A DNA stretch of 64,000 nucleotides from Tretioscincus oriximinensis (lineage: Eukaryota; Chordata; Lepidosauria; Squamata; Gymnophthalmidae), in assembly GCA_022410635.1 (NCBI GenBank), contig JAJVDF010000207.1, positions 1,652,086 through 1,716,085 of the forward strand, given 5' to 3'. The position numbers and the translations under genes are program-made. The notes beneath the pieces were generated by a model. The model saw nothing but the letters and a program-made list of their open reading frames with translations, did no database searches and was not told where the DNA came from. Positions 11,901 through 23,900 of this stretch are shown here, piece after piece. How positions within the stretch are numbered: the first letter of the stretch is position 1; each line of letters starts with the position of its first letter.

Positions 11901-14900
11901 CTCATAATAAATTTTGACGGAGGGCTGGTATATATATTTTTGTATGTGTTTGGCTGAGTTAAGAATGGTTGACCTCGATAAAGCTGTTATTGAAGGGGGG
12001 AAATATTACGATATTTGATAACAGGGATGAAGAATCTATAGCTCCCTACAATTTGAAATGCAGTTTATACCATTCCTAATTTTGGCTCATAATGACTGAA
12101 GCTTTTGTTGTTGTTGGGACGACAACCTCATTCTCTACTTAACATTTTATTTAAATGTTGTGTTTAATTTTTTTGTGGGATTCACAAATTTTGGCATTTT
12201 CAATTCATTGCGTACCATCTAACTTTTAATCAAGTGGAGGTGAAGGAATGGTAAATACAAGAGATGATACAAGCAATATTCCAGTAACTTATTGGTTGGA
12301 TCTTCTGCTGAGAATGCACTAAGTTGTTGCTCTATTATCTGAGTATCCAAATCAGGATACTACATTTGAAATATTTGTAGATAGTATAATATTTAACAGC
12401 AAAATCTGCAGTAAAAACAGGATTAGGGTGACTAGTTCAGTGGTGAAGAAAACTACTTGGAAAGTAGAAGTGTGTTGGTTCCAAAGCTTCCCTTTGGAAA
12501 CAGACAATGCATCTCTGATGAGAAAACTGCATAGAGATATCTGTGCAACCAACACATAGTCAACCATGTAGTATCCAACAATTACAAAGCAGTTGCAGTT
12601 CTGAACTGTCTCCAGAGCAAGTCCCATAAAGGACACATCACACTAGTCAATTTTGGAAGCTACAAATTCTAGAAAAGCTTATTATAGGACAACAAAATAG
12701 TGATTGATCTTATCGATGACATACTATTCCATACTACATAGCTTTCTGCCAAAAATGGTGTGATCCATAGTTAGGAATATTAAGAGAGCAATACACCTTC
12801 AATCCGGTTCTAACGTGTTATTTATTTTGCTAGTAATGTCCTGCAGCCGTTATTATACAAGCAACATAAGTAGGTTAAGAAAAGAAATTACTTATTAATA
12901 GAGGAACCGAAGTGTGAATCTTGCCCAATTTGGGATGGATCTTATATCCAGACTTCCAGAGTTTCAGTATTCTCTTTCTATATCCACTAATGATTTTTTC
13001 TTTAACAATAAAAATTGCAGGCTATTATGGAAGATATGGTCTTCTCCACGTTCAGTGAATGTTTGGGCCACTGTACTAGTTTCTCTGATCAGAATGTAAA
13101 TTAGGAGGGAAAGTAGTATGGAAAAGATTATAAGACCTTCTAGGGCCACAACCCCATGCACTATTTCTACCAAGTCAATGTACAATGATCCACTTGCTGA
13201 AGAGGTCCATTATTATGGATTTTCTAGCACTCAGTTTGTGTGATTCAATGGAAAGCATTTGGTAAAATCCGAAAGAAAACATCATGGGGACATTCAGCAA
13301 CATGAACAAAACAAGTTCATTGGCTTTTGGCTCACAGAGAAAGCTTGGGAATTGTGGGAGGATACACAGAATGCTGGGAGTTGCAGTAAGGCAAATGCAG
13401 CAGTTCCTTATGGTGCTCATCATGTGACAAGATTGCTAGGCAATGTGTCGGAAGAGCATGGAAGCTTTAAGGTAGGTAGGGATTGATGGTGAATGTGCTT
13501 TAAAAGAAATGGTGAAGCAAACCTTGTGTTTTGAGGAAGCAGCTTAGATTGAGCTATAGCCCAACTAAACCAACATCCTTTCTTATACTAGGCATTCTCA
13601 AGCAAAAGGCAAAGGTAAAACCTTCACCTTCTCTTGACTCCCTCCACATGGCCTTCAAAGGCATCCTGTCTGGCTTTCCAACCTAAAACAAGTACATAAT
13701 AACATAAAAGGAGCCCTGCTGGATTGGATTAGAGCATATCTATTCTTCAAGCATCTAGTCACACCCAGTGACCCACCAGTGTCTTCTTGATCTCTGAAGC
13801 AGAAGGAGGAGGCTTTTACTTGCACTCAACTCCCTGCAAGTGGTTTTTAGAGTTACCTGGGTCTATTACCCATTCCTCTATCTGTTCTTATAGCCCATCT
13901 GGTCCAGCAGCCTGTCTCACACAATGGTCCACCAATTGATTTTGGTGAAAATTATAGCATGCTCATTTGATCCCTGCATATGGCCTTTAGAAGCATCCTT
14001 CCTATGATTCTGAGAGAACTGAAACATTTCGCAGATCACCTAAAAGTGTTACAGTTGTGGATATGAAGACCTTTGTCGTTCAGGAACATTGGCTGGAACA
14101 GACACTTTCTATTCAGACCACATTTGGAATACATTGATAACTGGAGCAGGTTCAAAAAAGTTACAAGGATCGTATTCCTTGTTTTTCAGTATTTTGAACA
14201 CAGGTTTTGCTGTGGTGGTGTGTGTTTGTGTGTGTAATCTCTCCTTGTGCAAACTTCCAAACTGGTATATCTTTGGCTTCATGGTTTGTTTTGGATTGAG
14301 CTAGCAGTTACTTGATTGAAAATGTAGCACACCCTGAAACGTTTATGTAGTCTGCTTAGCAGCAGACATTTTGGGGGCGTAAAAATGTGACGGTTCAAGT
14401 AGGAATGAGAATGAAGGACAGCCTTAATGAATACTAATCTGCTGTAAAATAGATCTGTAATTAGGGGTGGCCAAACTTTTTGGAGTTAAGAGCCATTTTG
14501 TGGCCACGCCCCCTTCCCAGGGTGACTTGGGGCCCCCACACAGCCATGCCCCCTTCCCAAGCTTCACCCCTCTTCCAAGCCCTGCCTTTTTCCAAGACGT
14601 TTCCCTTTCCCTTTTTCTTTCCTGCTTTCTTTCTCATTTTCTGTCCTTTCAGATTTGCAGGCACGGTGCACACCAAAAGCAGTTCCGGATGTCGTCAGTA
14701 AGTGACTGCCACCTGCCTGACTCAGCTGCCTGCCTGTGGCTGTGTCGAGGCGCTGTGCGCCACGCATCGACAGCAGTTTCTGGTCCGGCTGCTGCACAGT
14801 GCTGCCACACAGTCACAGGCAGGTGGTCAAGTCAGGCAGGTGGCAGTCACTCACTGCCGACATCCAGAACTGCTCTTGGGGGTGTGGCCTTCTCTGGATG

Positions 14901-17900
14901 ATGCGGACATGGCGCACAACACCAAGATCAGTTCTGGACATTTTGGTGAGGCAAAACGGGGGAAATCTCTCTCCCCCCCCCCCCCCCAGGGTTCTTCTGG
15001 TGAGGTCAGAGCCACACTCAAGCGACCAAAGAGCTGCAAGTGGTTCTAGAGCTGCAGTTTCAGACCTGTGGCATAGTCAATCAAATCTGTATTTGAGAAT
15101 CAATTAACTTCTGGCCCATTTTCAATTTTATTGGATGACTATGATTAAAGTTTCACACTCCGGTAATACAACGGGCTCTAGCCCCTCCTCCCCCTTGTTT
15201 CCATCGATGCCTCCACCCACCTACTCCCTCCATCCCTTTTCCCCTCCCCAACCCCTTTCACTTTCTGCTTCTTTCATTCGTTCATTCCTTCGTTCTGTTT
15301 TTCTTTCCTTTCCGTCTTTATTTTTCTTCTTTATCTACCTTCCCTTCCATTTTCCATCCATTCCTTCCTTTGTCTTCCTTTTCCTCCCAGTTCTGGTCCC
15401 AGTACCTGGGATATTCTACTTCTCACATCTTTCCACCCAGATTACGTCCCTCCGTTTTCTGTCTTTTAGCCAATTTGTAATCCAGGACTCTGGAGGCTGC
15501 CAAAATTCCGAGCCTTGTCATTGGTCATTATACCTTGGAATATTGAACTCTCCCACACACCTTTTATTACTTATGATGAGAGAGGGAGAAATGTTCTTCC
15601 TAGTATTTTCTTACAAACCTCCATCGTGTTTCTTGAGCAACATGTCTGCCGCTGTTTTTAAGCAGTCTCTGACAAACTGTGAAAAAAGGTTGAAACCCAC
15701 CAATTTAGCTCTCTTATTGCTTCAATTGTTCCTGTCTTGTTTTTCACGCTTGATGAATGGCTTTCCGTTGTTATTTTCAAAGCGAGCTCACCCACGTAGC
15801 CTCTTGTGAAATAATGCCTGACTGTTGTTATTTACTGTTATCATGAAGTAATAACAGTGTTGTACGGAGTTTCGATAGAAAATGGAAGTGAGGAGAATTT
15901 AAATGGAATGAGACTCTCTTAAAACTTCATTGATTGAGAAAGGATGTATTCAGTTTACATTTGTACATCATTACTAGTCAAGATATAAAGACGGATGCGT
16001 TAGCATGTTTTGCCTGCGTGGAAAGGAGAGTATAAATGTATAATGTTCTTGGCAAAAATACCAAGGCACTAATTCTCTTTTTGCATTTTCTTCACTGTGA
16101 ATAGGTAGAGGAGATATTCAGCCTCAGCTAGACAGTGCATTACAGGATGTAAATGATAAATACCTGCTCCTGGAAGAAACTGAGAAACAGGCTGTGAGGA
16201 AAGCACTGATTGAGGAACGTGGAAGGTTCTGCTCATTCATATCTATGCTGCGGCCAGTCATTGTGAGTTTGACTTCGTGCACTTTATTCCTCAAGAATTT
16301 TTTATGTTCAAATCTAATTCATTATTTATCTGCCTCACTATCTGAAAGTTTGGAAAGACTCCCGATTTGATTACAAGTTGCACATTCATAGCCAATAGCT
16401 GCACTGGCAAAGGTCTAGCCCAAACATTTCTGATTTGCCCTTTGATCCAGATTTATTTCTAAGTAGCACCAAACACCTACATTTAATTAATATAGATATA
16501 AAAGACCAAAAGGATTGGATGTACCATAGCTAAAAAAATTAATATTGGTGTCTCTACCATCAGTCTGTAGGAGAAAAAGACAGGCTAGTGGTAGTAGTAG
16601 GAGTTTTAACTTACTATTTATATTAGATACAATTTAAATTTATTAGGTGTTCATATATTTTTACTGACTCTGACTGCCATTCCAGTCAGCAAAGAATTAC
16701 TTCTGGTTATAAGAGGTACAGTAGTGAAGAGCTCTGGTGTTTCAGCAAAGATGCCGGCGTTCAAAGTTCAGTGTTGGCTGTGGAGAGGGGTGAGCGTCCT
16801 CTGCTGAACCCAGTTTAAGCAACCCAGCTATTCAGAAGCAAGAAATTGTGATTAGATAAATGGGAACCATCACAGCAAGGTGGGGAAGATAGAATACAAG
16901 CCTTCAGGTGAAAAATAAGCTTGTTAGTCACATTGAGTCCATTCAGATGAGAAAAGTGGGGTTTAAAAACCCTGTTCTCCTCCTCCTCCTCTACATTGCA
17001 ACTCCACAGCCCAAGTTATATGACCCTTTGTTAAATTCAGTAACATTATCATATTTTCTTATGCTTGTCTGTTTGGTTTTATTCTATACTGCTTTTATAA
17101 ATCGGTTTCAAAGAAATAGCCTGGGTTCAGGCTACTGCCAAACTTTAATCCAACACATTCAAACTGGGTTGCATTTTGCCAACAGAGCCAATCTGTCAAG
17201 ACAACTACTAGAGGTAGTAAAATGCAGGCGAGAACCAAGGAAATAAATCAGGTGATCTCAATGCAGTGGCTGCCATTCCTCTGTTGCACAAAACATTATG
17301 GTTTCATGTAGTGTTAGGCATAAGGGCATGTTGAGGTCTACAATGGATGTTGATGCTGAAAGAGTGCCTTCACTCGCAAAGGAGGCAGAAATGGAGTATT
17401 CTGCTTGGTTTTCTTGTTTTGCCTAGTTCTCTCCAGTGTAGAAATGTTGGATTTAATATAGGAAACATCCAGTAACCTTTAGTTCCCTAGCTAGTTCAGG
17501 TGTGTCATACAAAAATAGAGCACAAGCTTACTGGAAAATAGATATTGAGTCAATTTTACATATCCCTACTAAATTGTTGCAGTTCACCAGTGCTATATAC
17601 AGAATGAAAATCAATGTGAGTAATACCAATTTTCTGTTAACATTTTGTGTCCCTTTTAAAAAAAATGTCCAGGAGGAAGAAATATCCATGTTGGGAGAAA
17701 TCACACATTTGCAAACTATTTCAGAAGATCTAAAAAGCCTCACCATGGACCCTCATAAATTGCCACCATCAAGTGAACAGGTGATTTCCATTTGCTTTTA
17801 GTAATAATCCATGCAACGAAGCTGTGTCCAGTTCTTTTTTGATGGGTGCACGTGTAAAAAAAACTGAAATGAAATCACCTGAAAGAGTCTCCTTTACTGC

Positions 17901-20900
17901 TCTTGTTAAAAATACAGAATGTCCCAGATTAATGTTTACATTCTTTGAAAGTTAAAAAATNGAACACAAATGTAACAAAAACCATGAATTTTATGTATAT
18001 CACAAACCATTACAGTTATAAACGTTCAAAAAGACTGCCTTCAGCAGCAGTACATTGCAACATTTTCTCTGTTATTAATGTTCAAAGCATGTAAACATTA
18101 ATTTGGTACGCTCTATATATTGCAGTCGCATAAGAAAGACATCAGTGGTGTTAACAAGTGCAATTCATTTTATCATGGTTTATAAGAGACAACTAATCCT
18201 ATGAGACCTGAGGAGGGTTTATGGTGATGTAGCTATTGTTTCATGGTATTTAGGAAGTAGCAGGCTAGGGAAAAAACCTAATCTATGCAGTACAATGTTA
18301 GATTCCACTGGGATATTATTAGTAAGAACTTGAATTGAACCTTTGGTGATTTAATAGAAGGTCATTCATTTGGAGAGCTTGACAGAAAAGATATGCGACA
18401 GTGAGAGAACTGTAACAACAAGGCAAATGTGGGCATGACACATTCAGTTTACAACTTTATAAGTGTTTGGGGGTGATAAGCAAGAGATGTACAACACTAT
18501 GCATTTCATATCCTATTGGTGCTGATCACTGGGTGTATTTCCTTGGCTGATAAGATCTGCAAGACATTTTTTTGACTGCTTCTACACAAGGAAAATGCAT
18601 GCTGGATGTCTCGGTTGCATCAGCAGAATAAATTGCAATTTCCTTTAGCCACTATTTACTAACCACGTTTGTCATGTTTTCCATGTCTGTCCAGGTAATT
18701 CTAGATTTGAAAGGCTCTGATTATGGCTGGTCCTATCAGACTCCTCCTTCTTCACCTAGCACCACCATGTCCAGGAAATCCAGTGTGTGCAGGTAAACAG
18801 AAAATCCACATGTTTTGTTTTGAAGGGAACACAAGCCCACGTTCTGGACCTGTACACTTGCCATGTGGAAAATACTATATTCAGCTCCTGTTTTTCCTCT
18901 AGAAAAGTCAGGGCAGCATGTGAGAGTATTCAGATTAAATTTGGTTTTAAACTTAGCGTCTCTGTAGCACAGGGATGAGGAACCTAAGGATCGGGGACAA
19001 GGCCCAGCCTACAGAATCATTTGGTCTGGCCCACGACATGCTACCTGAGGAACCATTTGACCTGGCCCACATCAGGCTCCTCAAGAAATCTTTAAGTTCC
19101 TCATTTTGTTAAAACGTGAAATACAAAAATAGCAAGGGGAGAGGGAAATAAGGAGGGAAGGAGGCAAAGGGATGGGGTGGGCAATGAAATGTCGACAATT
19201 ACGTAGGTCTGGTTGGAGGAGGGGGCAGGGGCAGAAGGAGAGAGTGTGGCCTGAGAGGGGGTGTGGCCTTGGAGTGGGAAGAGAATTAGAAATATCCTTA
19301 TTGCCCTTGGCAGAAAAAGCTTCCCCATCCCTGCCGTAGCAGAAGGTTTTCTCCATCTATTAATGTCCTTTAAGCTGCTATCGGTACTTCTCTGGTGTCA
19401 GTAATGAAGTTGGAAATACGTTTCTATGTTGAAAGTCCAAGAAGTATAAATATGTTTTCAGGGTTGACTTTTAGTGAACTCATGACAATAATGGGAGAAT
19501 GTTTGACCACTGTTGGACTTGTTTACCTATTCTGATCAAGTCCATTCCTTAGGTTTTTGATATCAGCTAGATATTGTTAGTCTATTGCACAAAACTCACT
19601 TAGCAACAGATTCTGTTCCACTGATTCTCGCCCAGATTAGATTGCACTGAAAACATTTAAGCCTGGAAATCTTTGGCTTTTCCCGCACTGGACCTTATTC
19701 TGGATTATACCCCAGAACAGGGCCTTGCTATCTGCATGTTAATGCAAACTGTGGCAGGCTCCACCTCTAACCTGCACCAGCAGACAAAGGGCAAGTGAGG
19801 CCCTTATCTTGAGACATAATACAGAATGAGCCCAAGCACAAAAAAAGCATTTTGGTGTGTCTGAGTTCTGTTTTCTTAATTGCATCTGATTCTGCTATTC
19901 CCTTTCTGGAAAGGTGTAAACTGTGAGAAGATTTTATTGTTCATGGTTATTGATTTCACCGTGTAAATATGTTCCAGATGAAGTTGAATGAAATGATGCA
20001 AGTGACTGATTTGGAGTCTGCCAGGCCTTGCAAGGGTTGGGGGAGGACACTATGGGGAAGATTGCACAATAGTTCAGAATTCAACAGTTCCTGTTTCAGT
20101 CTATTTGATTAAAATGTGTACTGTTAATTTTTTTAAAAGCCCTTTAACTGCTCATCACTGTTGCAATTCAGTTGAAATTATGGAGGTGGGGATATGTTGG
20201 AAAATTCAGACTCCCACTCCCCCTTTCCCCTTGAAACTGTTTTCTCTCCCCCAAAACAGTTTGCTGGCATGCATGTCTGCGTCCTCACATCCCTCCAGGC
20301 ACACTGGTGTTTTGATTCTCCTTTTTATACAACAAAAGGAAGGCAGTCTGCTGTGTGTTCTACCCTTGCATTTTCCCCTCTAGCCTCTGATTCTCTTACC
20401 TTCCCATTTCTTTTTAATATTTGCCTTCCGAATCACATGGATTGGAGAGCTGACGGACCCCTTCAGCATGGTAGACTAGGATGTCCTTTCATTTCCCTGC
20501 ATATTTAGCTGTCAGTGCATGCATATGTATAGTATCTATAGACAGGAGATCTATAGATATTGACAGAGCTAAGCACAGGGTTTTTTATATATATATATAA
20601 AAAGTGCAATATCCTGGAAAGTAAAAGGAAAATGGCTGGCTGTGCAATTAGAGCAGCTGCCTTATCGCCATTCTGGGAACGTCAATGGAAAATCCATAAC
20701 CAGACCTGTTCTGACATGTAATGATCTCACAATAAAGGAAGCATGTGGTGAACCTGTCAGAAGGTTCTGCTTCTTTTAAAGAATCTTCTCTTGAGGTCCC
20801 ATAAAGAATAATTTATTACCTTTTCTTGATTGGCCCTTATGTATTCAAGATAACAACTTGAAGTAGCTGAATCTTAAAAGTTTAATGTAACCAATCCCAC

Positions 20901-23900
20901 AAAATTAACAGTATTTTTTAGTGTAGCTTCTTCGTTGCTGATTGTAAGGATATAACACTGGCTTGGAGCAATGATCCATCTGGTCCAGCATTCTGTTCCC
21001 AATTAGCTGCTTAGGGCATGAGCAAACAGATTTTCTGCTTACAGCCTTCTAATGTTGGGCTTCAGGGACTGACTACTCTCTCTGCTGCAATCAGAGCTCA
21101 TAGACCTTGATAGCCTTCTCTTCCATCACTTAGACCAAACCAGATTTTTAAGCTATCTAGACTATTAGCCAACACCACAACCATGCTTTTGGATGGCATT
21201 ATGAAGGGGGAGGGATATATTTTCTAATGCAAACTTCTCAAGAAGTAGCCACACATTTAAGCCAAAGTTTGTAGCAGCAAGTGAGAGGCAAAGAGACTCT
21301 CCGGTGGAATTCCATTAGAGCACTGGATTTCTTTTTTGAGATGGCAAGATATTTTTACCCTGTAGATTTGTTCCCTGTGTGGGTGTCCGCATTTTTTTAA
21401 TGAGCGTGTAGCTTAGCTATTAGCTGCAATATTGAAAATATATCCATAAAAATGATTATCATATAAAACACAACATTTGCTGAGCTTATAAAAACCCAGA
21501 ACTTGCCCAAATGGCTTCCCAGCTTATCAGCTGCAGTGGGAAAATCCTGCTGCCTCCTGCTTCCTTGCCCTGGACTCTGAGGGAAAAACTCTGCAATCCA
21601 AAGCAGTCAGAGCTGTATAGCAGTTGCCGTGAAGGAAAATCCAGTCATGGCTGGCTCTTGAAAGCTCTCCAGGATGTACGTTCCCGCCCCCAAGGGAGTT
21701 CTGGTCATTATTAGATTGATTACCGCCTCCATTTGAATTGACCATCACCGTGCACTAGAGGCATTAATGAAGCAAGCGTGTGTGCGCATGTGTATGACCT
21801 CGCTTCCCATTGCCTGTTCGGAGGACTTCCCCCAAGATGGACGCCGGCGTCAGTCAGGTCAATCTCAGACAGCAAAGCTGCTCTAACTCTGTCCCACGCT
21901 TGCTTTATTAACACCACTGGAGCAGGTAATCAACCTAATAATGATGGAACAGAACTCCCCTAGGGGGCAGGAACACATACACACACCCATGGAGCCTTCC
22001 GGAGCCGGCGCTGGATTCCTTGCCATTCTGCATCGTTAGGTTTGCCATTTTCCATGCTGTTACTAAGGATACTGCAACTTCTTGCCAGTTTTACCAGTGA
22101 CTTCTGCCATTTTTATGATTTATGCTGCATGCCTTACTGGAAAACCGTGGAACGTTAATTGTCCTGTGCTGGTCTCTTCCCTTGCCCCCAATTCTCTTCC
22201 TTCTGTATCTCACAGCAGTCTGAATAGTGTTAACAGTAGTGACTCCCGGTCAAGCGGCTCACACTCTCACTCACCCAGTTCACACTATCGCTACCGCAGC
22301 TCCAACCTGCCCCAGCAGGCCCCTATGAGGCTTTCCAGTGTGTCATCACATGACTCCGGATTCATCTCCCAGGATGCTTTTCAGTCTAAGTCACCATCCC
22401 CAATGCCGCCGGAAGCGCTCAACCAGGTAAGGCCTGGAAACAGTCCCATCATGGGGAGGGGGGTGTCTTTGGTTTCTCTGTTGTAAAGGAAATGTAATCA
22501 AAGAGGTGAAGCCTTATGATGGAGTCCCAGGACTCTCAGTTGAAGAAGTGGATTTATCTACCAAAACACATGCTGCCTGCTCTTTTCTTCTTATTCTATA
22601 AGATGCTATGAGACCACTTCTAGAAATCCATTCTCCAGAGGGCATGTGTAGCAGCAAGGATAGTTTTAAGGTGTTTGTATGTGTGTGTGAGAGAGTGAGT
22701 TCACTTTCTGTCATAATGCTCTCACACATCTAGCTTGGTGGGGATTGGCATAGAGCTGAACCCTGCAAAAGAACAAAGAAGCTGGAGTTTTCCTAACAAA
22801 GCAATGACAAGTACTTCTCTACCTGCCTGGATAGCGTCTTCAGGAGTTGCCAAGCAGAAAACATATTTGAGCCAGTGTGTATCTGTTCGGCCTCTTCCAA
22901 AAGCTGTGCTTGTACTTAGTACCACCCAATGGTAGTAAGAAATCCTTATTCGTGCATTATTTATTTATTCACTCTAGTCCACCCTATACCTTAAGGTCCA
23001 CTAAAACATAGTGCACCAACAGATAGGATTAAAAACAGCACAGTGCTTTAATGTGGGAAAGAGAAGAGGTTTTTCTTTTAGCCCAAGCTAGTTTAAAGAG
23101 ATGCATCTTCAAAGATTTACTAAATTTATATAGTGATGATGCTTGACACTTTGCAGGCAAGGGATTATTCCATAGTAAGGGGGCATCACCCAGAAGATCC
23201 TTTCCCAAGTTTCCACCTCTTTGCTGCTGATATTAGTGGTACAAACAGGATCCTGTAGATCTTAAGGCACAGATTAAGATATTTCAACCTGTTTTAACTT
23301 CTACAGATCTGGTGGTGTTTAGCATGAAGCCAAATCTCACCCCCCACCACCCCTGTTCTTCAGTTATAAGGTAGAAGATACTAAAGTATTTTCTGTAATG
23401 GACTTTATTCTGGATTATATCCTGCAAAAGTGACTGGACACCTGCATGTTGGTGGGGACTATTACAGACCCCACCTGCCATAGTCTGTAGCAGCATCCTA
23501 GTCTAGGATATAATCCAGAATAAGACCCAGTGTAAAATAGGCCTGGAAAACGGTTCCGATTCTGATTTTCACTGATGAATACCACTGAGGTCTTGTTAAT
23601 CTGTTAAAAATGATAAATTGGTTAAATTCCAGCATGAAACAAAGGTTGTTATTGTGTCTGGATATTTATTTAACTTGGATGTCTCGCTACTGACAGGCTG
23701 TGCAGGTAACGGTGTTAACAAACTCTTCTCGAAGCTGTCTAATGTGTCTTACGCTTATAATCAACTGACACGTGCTGTTGAGTTTCCCCTCTGAAGCTTT
23801 GGAGAGGAAAAACAAATGTCTAGCAATGCCTTGTGTCGTGTCTAAAAGAAAAGGGCTGCTTACTGTAATGTTGTGGATGAAAGCAACATTTCCTTTTCAT

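Larger units (their letters stand above)
18793..22215 (+). other. MTSS1 intron
   Basis: 3.4-kb intron with a hAT-like element flanked by an 8-bp duplication (18970-19333), a fold-back family copy (19684-19841) and an interspersed repeat (about 20955-21090). Two stretches (about 20590-20740 and 21640-22060) show no repeat features and mixed composition; they are candidate conserved noncoding sequence. Confidence 0.6.

Noticed and set aside
14467..15107. Overlapping open frames up to 144 codons on both strands
   Set aside because: They lie in a hAT-like repeat with an internal palindrome and a poly-C run; no family resemblance and no start or splice context.
15135..15809. 224-codon open frame, plus strand
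   Set aside because: Mostly a C/T-rich low-complexity tract (FPSLFFFFIYLPFHFPSIPS-like); no domain or exon structure, inside an MTSS1 intron.
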